Of a stretch of DNA of 16,263 nucleotides, positions 12,450-16,263 are shown in pieces. The position numbers and the translations under genes are program-made. The notes under the pieces are model-generated. The model searched no databases. It was not told the origin of the DNA and saw only the letters and a program-made list of their open reading frames with translations. This DNA comes from Chloroflexota bacterium (GTDB lineage: Bacteria; Chloroflexota; Anaerolineae; JACRMK01): positions 1 to 16,263 of the forward strand of contig JACQEC010000314.1 in the NCBI GenBank assembly GCA_016200765.1, read 5' to 3'. How positions within the stretch are numbered: the first letter of the stretch is position 1; every line of letters begins with the position of its first letter.

Positions 12450-12478
12450 TTGCCATGCCTCTGGCGCTTTGCTATAAT
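12450..12478 (+). promoter_or_regulatory. Promoter of the unknown/Moco-pentapeptide operon
   Basis: TTGCCA (12450-12455, 5/6), a 17-base spacer, then TGC plus a perfect TATAAT (12473-12478). The predicted transcription start is about 12485, only some 6 bases before the ATG at 12491, so the message would be nearly leaderless. Confidence 0.75.
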
Positions 12479-12490
12479 CCGCTTGAAGCC

Positions 12491-12961
12491 ATGCCCAAGC
12501 GATTTTCATCCACCGAGTTCTTCCGCGCCCTGCCGGCCGCCGTGCGCCCGCTGTTGCCCAAGGGTCTGCGCCCGTTCGAGCACCGCGCGCGCTCGTGGAT
12601 GCTGCAAGTCTATTACGACAGCGCCGAGGTGCATTACGAAGCCTCCAAGCTCTACCGCCCCAGCGTGTTCGAGGTGGGCTTGCATTTTGAGCGGCGCGGG
12701 CAGGAGCGGAATGACGCGCTTCTGCGGCACTTCGCGCCCTACGTGTTCGAGATCAAGGCCGAGCTGGGCGAACAGGTCAAGTTCGAGCCGTGGGATAAAG
12801 GCTGGAGCAAGATTTACGAGACGCTGGCCGTCGCGCCCTACAACGAAGATTATCTGGCGCAGGTCGCCGGACGGCTGGCGCAGATGATCGCCGTCTTACA
12901 GCCGATGCTGGAAGAATACGACGACCGGCGGGAGCAGAGGCCCAAGGAGGCCGCCCGATGA
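12491..12961 (+). CDS. Uncharacterised 156-aa protein, coupled to a Moco/pentapeptide fusion
   Basis: I do not recognise the family. The protein is soluble, with no signal peptide or Cys. It is rich in aromatic and charged residues: WMLQVYYDSAEVHYEASKLYR, then VFEVGLHFERRGQERNDALLRHF, then KFEPWDKGWSKIYETL. It ends in a helical segment (AQMIAVLQPMLEEYDD). The H-x-E and E-x-G-L-H-F-E pattern could suggest a nuclease-like or ligand-binding fold, but nothing proves it. ATG 12491 is chosen because the promoter overlaps any earlier start (the frame extends to 12455, inside the -35). No Shine-Dalgarno is visible, consistent with a very short leader. The stop codon overlaps the next start (ATGA at 12958-12961), a sign of translational coupling. 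Confidence 0.75.
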   Translation: MPKRFSSTEFFRALPAAVRPLLPKGLRPFEHRARSWMLQVYYDSAEVHYEASKLYRPSVFEVGLHFERRGQERNDALLRHFAPYVFEIKAELGEQVKFEPWDKGWSKIYETLAVAPYNEDYLAQVAGRLAQMIAVLQPMLEEYDDRREQRPKEAAR

Positions 12962-13992
12962 CGAGCAACCCCAGCCGCTTAAGCCCCGGCCAGAGCCTGA
13001 CCCGCAAGTTCCCCATCGTCGGCGAGCGCGAGCCGTCCCCGTTCACCCTCGACGACTGGCGCTTGAGCGTGGATGGGCTGGTGCGGCGGCCTCTGTCGTT
13101 CTCGCTGGCCGACCTCATAGCCCTGCCCACCGTGGACAGGGCGTGGGATACCATGTGCGTCACCGGTTGGACGCGCCTTGACCTGCGCTGGCGCGGGGTT
13201 CTGCTGGATACGGTGCTGGCGATGGCGGAAGCCTTGCCCGAAGCGCGTTTCGCCCGCTTTGCCGCCTATTCCAAACGCGGCCACGATACCTCACTGCCGC
13301 TTGACGAGGCGCGCCAGCGCGTCTTGCTCGCTTACGAATGTGACGGCCAGCCGCTGACCGCCGCGCATGGCGGCCCGGTGCGCTCGGTGACGGAAGGCAA
13401 GTATTTCTACAAGAGCCTCAAATGGCTGCGCCAGATTGAACTGCTGGCCGACGACCAACTCGGCTTCTGGGAGCGCACCTCGGCCTATCACAATCAGGCC
13501 GACCCGTGGCTGGAACAGCGCTATGACCCCCTGCCTGTCAGCACGGATGAGTTCCAGCGCCGCCTCGCCGCCCGCGATTTCCGCGACGTGCTGGCGATCA
13601 TGGACGCGCAGTTCCGCGCCCTGCACGGCGTTGATTTGTCCGGCGCGCGCTTCGAGGGCGCGCGCATCAAAGCGTGCGATATGAGCGGGGTCATCTTGCG
13701 CGGCGCGAACTTGCAGAACGCGAACCTTACGCGCACCAAACTGGTGGACGCCGACCTGCGCGGCGCGAACCTGTCGGGCTGTGATCTGGAGGGCGCCGAC
13801 TTGCGCGGCGCCGACCTGCGCGAGGCCGATCTGCGGCAGACCAGCCTGACCGTCGCGCAATTCTTTCACCGCCACCGCCCGGCCATCATTGCCGGGGCGC
13901 GCTTCTTGCTGAGCGACGTGCAGAATGAAGGGCTCGACCAGAGAGAACGGCAGTTTCTGCTTGACCCGCGGCAGAAAGCGATCGTCGAGTGA
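12958..13992 (+). CDS. Molybdopterin-dependent oxidoreductase domain fused to pentapeptide repeats
   Basis: This protein has 344 aa. Residues about 15-165 match the sulfite oxidase/YedY-type Moco-binding domain: a FPIVGEREPSPF lead, the DDWRLSVDGLVRRP strand, and the Moco-ligand region MCVTGWTR with C67 as the likely molybdenum ligand. They continue with RWRGVLL, then HGGPVRSVTEGKYFYKSLKWLRQIEL (137-162). A linker follows (165-215). Residues 221-300 form about 16 pentapeptide repeats of the A(D/N)LxG type (LRGANLQNANL, DADLRGANLSGCDLEGADLRGADL), predicting a right-handed beta-helix. A short helical tail ends it. There is no Tat signal or membrane segment, so it appears cytoplasmic. AAGGAGG (12944-12950) precedes the start by 7 bases, and the ATG overlaps the upstream stop. 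The substrate is unknown. Confidence 0.9.
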   Translation: MTSNPSRLSPGQSLTRKFPIVGEREPSPFTLDDWRLSVDGLVRRPLSFSLADLIALPTVDRAWDTMCVTGWTRLDLRWRGVLLDTVLAMAEALPEARFARFAAYSKRGHDTSLPLDEARQRVLLAYECDGQPLTAAHGGPVRSVTEGKYFYKSLKWLRQIELLADDQLGFWERTSAYHNQADPWLEQRYDPLPVSTDEFQRRLAARDFRDVLAIMDAQFRALHGVDLSGARFEGARIKACDMSGVILRGANLQNANLTRTKLVDADLRGANLSGCDLEGADLRGADLREADLRQTSLTVAQFFHRHRPAIIAGARFLLSDVQNEGLDQRERQFLLDPRQKAIVE

Positions 13993-13994
13993 AG

Positions 13995-14269
13995 TTTCAC
14001 CGCCGAGAGCGCCGAGAACGCCGAGAAAACTTTTATAACTCACGTTACGCAAAGATGTCATGGCGCGAAGCGAAGCCATCTCCCCGCACCTTGAAGGAGA
14101 TGTCGCACCAGGCGCTTGTCGGTTGGAGGGCAGGCTTCAGCCGGACAGGTCAGCGAGCCATCACACCGGCTGAAGCCTGCTCTCCCAAGACGCCGCCGCG
14201 CTATGACGCGCGTAACATGACTTTATAAATCTCGGCGTTCTCTGCGCCACCGCGTTGCGGGCGGTGAAA
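13995..14269. repeat. 275-bp MITE-like element with a nested palindrome
   Basis: Outer arms TTTCACCGCC (13995-14004) / GGCGGTGAAA (14260-14269). Second arms GAGAACGCCGAGA (14014-14026) / TCTCGGCGTTCTC (14230-14242). Third arms contain TTTATAA and GTTACGC on either side. Nested inside is the GGAGGGCAGGCTTCAGCCGG (14125-14144) / CCGGCTGAAGCCTGCTCTCC (14166-14185) pair, 19 of 20 bases, the family seen in repeats A and B. The leading 17-mer TTCACCGCCGAGAGCGC (13996-14012) is identical to the end of the element at 7203. No ORF is supported. Confidence 0.8.
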
Positions 14270-14303
14270 GCAGTAGCCGTAAGACCAATTTACAGGAGGC
14301 CGT

Positions 14304-15116
14304 ATGAAAATGAAAGTTGCCGCCGTGCAGTTGGCGGCCAGCGATGACGTTGCCAGGAACCTCGCCGCCGCCGAGTCGCTGATTGACGAGGCGGTGAGCA
14401 AAGGCGCGCAGATCGTCGCCCTGCCGGAGACGTGGTCGTGCATCAGCGAGGATAACGATCTGATCCGCGCCAACGCCGAGCCGATGGACGGGCCGATTGT
14501 CCAGCGACTGCAGGCGAAGGCGCGCGCGCATCAAATCTACCTGCACTGCGGCAGTCTCAACGAGCGCATCCCCGGCTCGGACAAGACCTACAACACCACC
14601 GTCCTGCTCGGCCCCACCGGCGACCCGCTCGCCACCTATCGCAAGATTCACCTCTACGACGTGGACCTCGGCCCGAACCAGCGCTATCAGGAATCGGCGG
14701 TTGTGGCCGCCGGAAGCGAAACGGTCGTCACCGAGATTGGCCCGCTGACGGCCGGCCTCGCCATCTGCTACGACCTGCGCTTCCCCGAACTCTTCCGCGA
14801 CCTCGCGCTGAAGGGCGCCGAGGCCGTCTTCATGCCCGCCGCCTTCAACGCCTTCACCGGCAAAGACCACTGGGAGATTTTGATCCGCGCGCGGGCGGTT
14901 GAAAACCAGAACTACATGATCTGCCCCGACATCGTCGGCGCGTGGGGCGCGCAGGGCAAGCTGTGCTACGGCCGCTCCATGATCGTGGACCCGTGGGGCA
15001 CCGTCATCGCGCAGGCGCCCGACGAGCCTGCCGCCATCGTCGCCGAAATAGACACCGAGCGCGTGGCCAAGATTCGCAAGGAACTGCCGAGTCTGGCGAA
15101 CCGGCGGCTGATTTGA
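14304..15116 (+). CDS. Carbon-nitrogen hydrolase, Nit/omega-amidase type
   Basis: This 270-aa member of the nitrilase superfamily hydrolyses amide bonds. The catalytic triad is visible: E42 (LPETW), K114 (YRKIHLYDVD) and C155 (AICYDLRFPEL). The LYDVDLG and AAFNAFTGKDHWEILIRARAVENQ segments are typical of the Nit branch, which removes the amide from deaminated glutathione or from alpha-ketoglutaramate. That makes metabolite repair the most likely role; the exact substrate is inferred. The C-terminal YGRSMIVDPWGTV is also characteristic. The length is normal and no residue is missing. AGGAGG (14294-14299) stands 4 bases before ATG 14304. It starts 34 bases after the MITE-like element, which may therefore hold its promoter. 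Confidence 0.93.
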   Translation: MKMKVAAVQLAASDDVARNLAAAESLIDEAVSKGAQIVALPETWSCISEDNDLIRANAEPMDGPIVQRLQAKARAHQIYLHCGSLNERIPGSDKTYNTTVLLGPTGDPLATYRKIHLYDVDLGPNQRYQESAVVAAGSETVVTEIGPLTAGLAICYDLRFPELFRDLALKGAEAVFMPAAFNAFTGKDHWEILIRARAVENQNYMICPDIVGAWGAQGKLCYGRSMIVDPWGTVIAQAPDEPAAIVAEIDTERVAKIRKELPSLANRRLI

Positions 15117-15175
15117 GGCGAGGGTTACGGCGATTGCAAGGTTGCTTGACGCGCCCAGGGTGGGGCAGGGGCTAT

Positions 15176-15263
15176 CAACGGATTCCGATCACGGATACAC
15201 GAATTACCGCGCACCCCCCATAAGACTCACCACAATCCGCTAATCCGCTATCCCAATCCGTTG
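15176..15263. repeat. Inverted repeat CAACGGATT / AATCCGTTG with tandem AATCCGCT
   Basis: Arms at 15176-15184 and 15255-15263, with two head-to-tail AATCCGCT units at 15234-15249. The right arm runs into the -35 box of the next gene. The remainder of the gap 15117-15339 shows no other structure I can name. Confidence 0.6.
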
Positions 15264-15289
15264 ACAGCCCTGCCCGCCGCCAGTAGAAT
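15261..15289 (+). promoter_or_regulatory. Strong sigma70-type promoter of the PAC2 gene
   Basis: A perfect TTGACA (15261-15266), a 17-base spacer and TAGAAT (15284-15289, 5/6). The predicted start is near 15296, about 44 bases before the ATG. Confidence 0.75.
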
Positions 15290-15339
15290 ACCCCAACAGG
15301 TTGCGCGGGGCGACGTTGTGCCACGAAGGCAGGTTGACG

Positions 15340-16257
15340 ATGGACGAGTTGGTTGAATTATCCGAAAGACCGGCCGCCGACGAGATTTACATGCTCGCCG
15401 GCTGGCGGCAGTGGGCGGACGCCGGGGCCACCTCCTCGGCCCTGCCCCAATACCTGATAGACCAGACCGGGGCCAAGAAGATCGGGCAGATCAAGTCCGA
15501 TCCGTTCTACCTGTTCCAGTTCCCCGGCACCCACCATCTGTTGCGGCCCGAAATCAAGATGGAAGAGGGCTACCCCAGAGAGGTCAGGTCGCACCGCAAC
15601 GAGTTCTTCTACACCGGCGACAGCCGCAAGGGGCTGGTCATCTTCACGGGCGACGAGCCGCATCTGGGCATCGAACGGTACGCCGACGCCCTGTTTGACG
15701 CGGCGCAGGCGCTGAAGGTGCGGCGCGTGGCGGCGGTCGGCGGCGTCTATGCCTCCGTGCCCTACGACAAGGACCGGCACGTCTCCTGCACCTACAGCCT
15801 GCGCCGCATGAAGGGCGAGTTGTCGGAGTACGCCGTGCGCTTCTCCAACTACGAGGGCGGGGTCAGCATCGGCTCGTATCTGGCCAAGCGCGCGGAACTG
15901 CGCGGGCTGGAATATTTCGCGTTCTACGCCTTTGTGCCGATGTACGATTTCTCGCAACTCTCGCCGATGTTGCAGGGCGTGAGCATCGAGCAGGATTACA
16001 AAGCCTGGCACGACATCATGCAGAGGCTCAACCACATGTTCGACCTGCGGCTCGACCTGCCTGATCTGGAACAGCAGAGCGAGCAGTTGACGGCCTCGAT
16101 GGAGGCAAAGATCAAAGAGATTCAGAAGAAGATGCCGCAGTTGCAGGTGGTCGAGTACCTGCGCAAACTGACGGAGAACTTCACCGAGATGTCGTTCATG
16201 CCGCTGGACGACGTGTGGAAGCGCGAGTTGGGGGATTTGTTCAAGGATATGGAGTAA
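15340..16257 (+). CDS. PAC2-family (proteasome assembly chaperone-like) protein
   Basis: This 305-aa protein belongs to the PAC2 family (bacterial and archaeal relatives of proteasome-assembly chaperone 2; the bacterial function is undefined). The family start is visible as EIYMLAGWRQWADAGATSSALPQYL (about 15-39), followed by FYLFQF, a strand at GLVIFTGDEPHL, and the AAVGGVYASVPY segment (about 136-147). The C-terminal third (about 240-305) is helical and highly charged, including SMEAKIKEIQKKMPQLQ. ATG 15340 is chosen; the frame extends back to a TTG at 15301, which would lie on the predicted transcription start. AAGGCAGG upstream is a modest ribosome site. It is monocistronic as far as the window shows, ending 6 bases before the edge. 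No proteasome genes are in view. Confidence 0.9.
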   Translation: MDELVELSERPAADEIYMLAGWRQWADAGATSSALPQYLIDQTGAKKIGQIKSDPFYLFQFPGTHHLLRPEIKMEEGYPREVRSHRNEFFYTGDSRKGLVIFTGDEPHLGIERYADALFDAAQALKVRRVAAVGGVYASVPYDKDRHVSCTYSLRRMKGELSEYAVRFSNYEGGVSIGSYLAKRAELRGLEYFAFYAFVPMYDFSQLSPMLQGVSIEQDYKAWHDIMQRLNHMFDLRLDLPDLEQQSEQLTASMEAKIKEIQKKMPQLQVVEYLRKLTENFTEMSFMPLDDVWKRELGDLFKDME

Positions 16258-16263
16258 TCAACT

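Noticed and set aside
13989..14228. 79-codon frame after the Moco fusion gene
   Set aside because: It runs wholly through the MITE-like palindrome and has no ribosome site.

Overview
The window reads as a piece of a GC-rich bacterial chromosome, most likely a Chloroflexota (Anaerolineae-like) genome. This is inferred from Thr/Pro-rich lipoproteins, a T-box leader ahead of thrS, a TGS-less ThrRS, and abundant palindromic intergenic repeats. No 16S gene or other decisive marker is present. Roughly 80% is coding. There is no transposase, integrase, CRISPR array, tRNA or rRNA.

Layout. (1) 1-2733, plus strand: a 5'-truncated T-box leader with its terminator, a SUFU-domain gene, a tiny overlapping ORF behind a near-perfect Shine-Dalgarno, and thrS. 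(2) 2837-3289: a promoter, an FmdB-type zinc-ribbon gene and a bidirectional terminator. (3) 3305-7113, minus strand: an S1-domain protein, FtsK/SpoIIIE, a divergent IF-1 and a small conserved unknown, in that transcriptional order. (4) 7203-8358: a MITE-like palindrome, a Thr/Pro-rich lipoprotein gene with a frameshifted tail, and a composite repeat. (5) 8382-9533, plus strand: a radical SAM/HhH DNA-metabolism protein. (6) 9541-12437: a repeat-dominated zone with a seven-repeat, histidine-free Vgb-like propeller and a FG-GAP-like lipoprotein (both minus strand). It also holds two ~300-bp direct repeats and the degraded remains of a second radical SAM/propeller junction. (7) 12450-13992, plus strand: a two-gene operon of an unknown protein and a molybdopterin-oxidoreductase domain fused to pentapeptide repeats. 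(8) 13995-16257: a second MITE-like element of the same family as the one in (4), a Nit-type amidase and a PAC2-family protein.

The housekeeping parts (aminoacylation, chromosome translocation, translation) are ordinary in content. The unusual material is in the gene fusions and in the repeats. Several palindromic families recur, nest inside each other, enter coding sequence (the ftsK linker) and carry promoter elements. The best candidates for something undescribed are the Moco/pentapeptide fusion with its coupled partner, the promoter-bearing direct repeats with gene-end remnants, and the T-box operon that places a SUFU protein ahead of ThrRS. I found no clear-cut new defence or mobile system.
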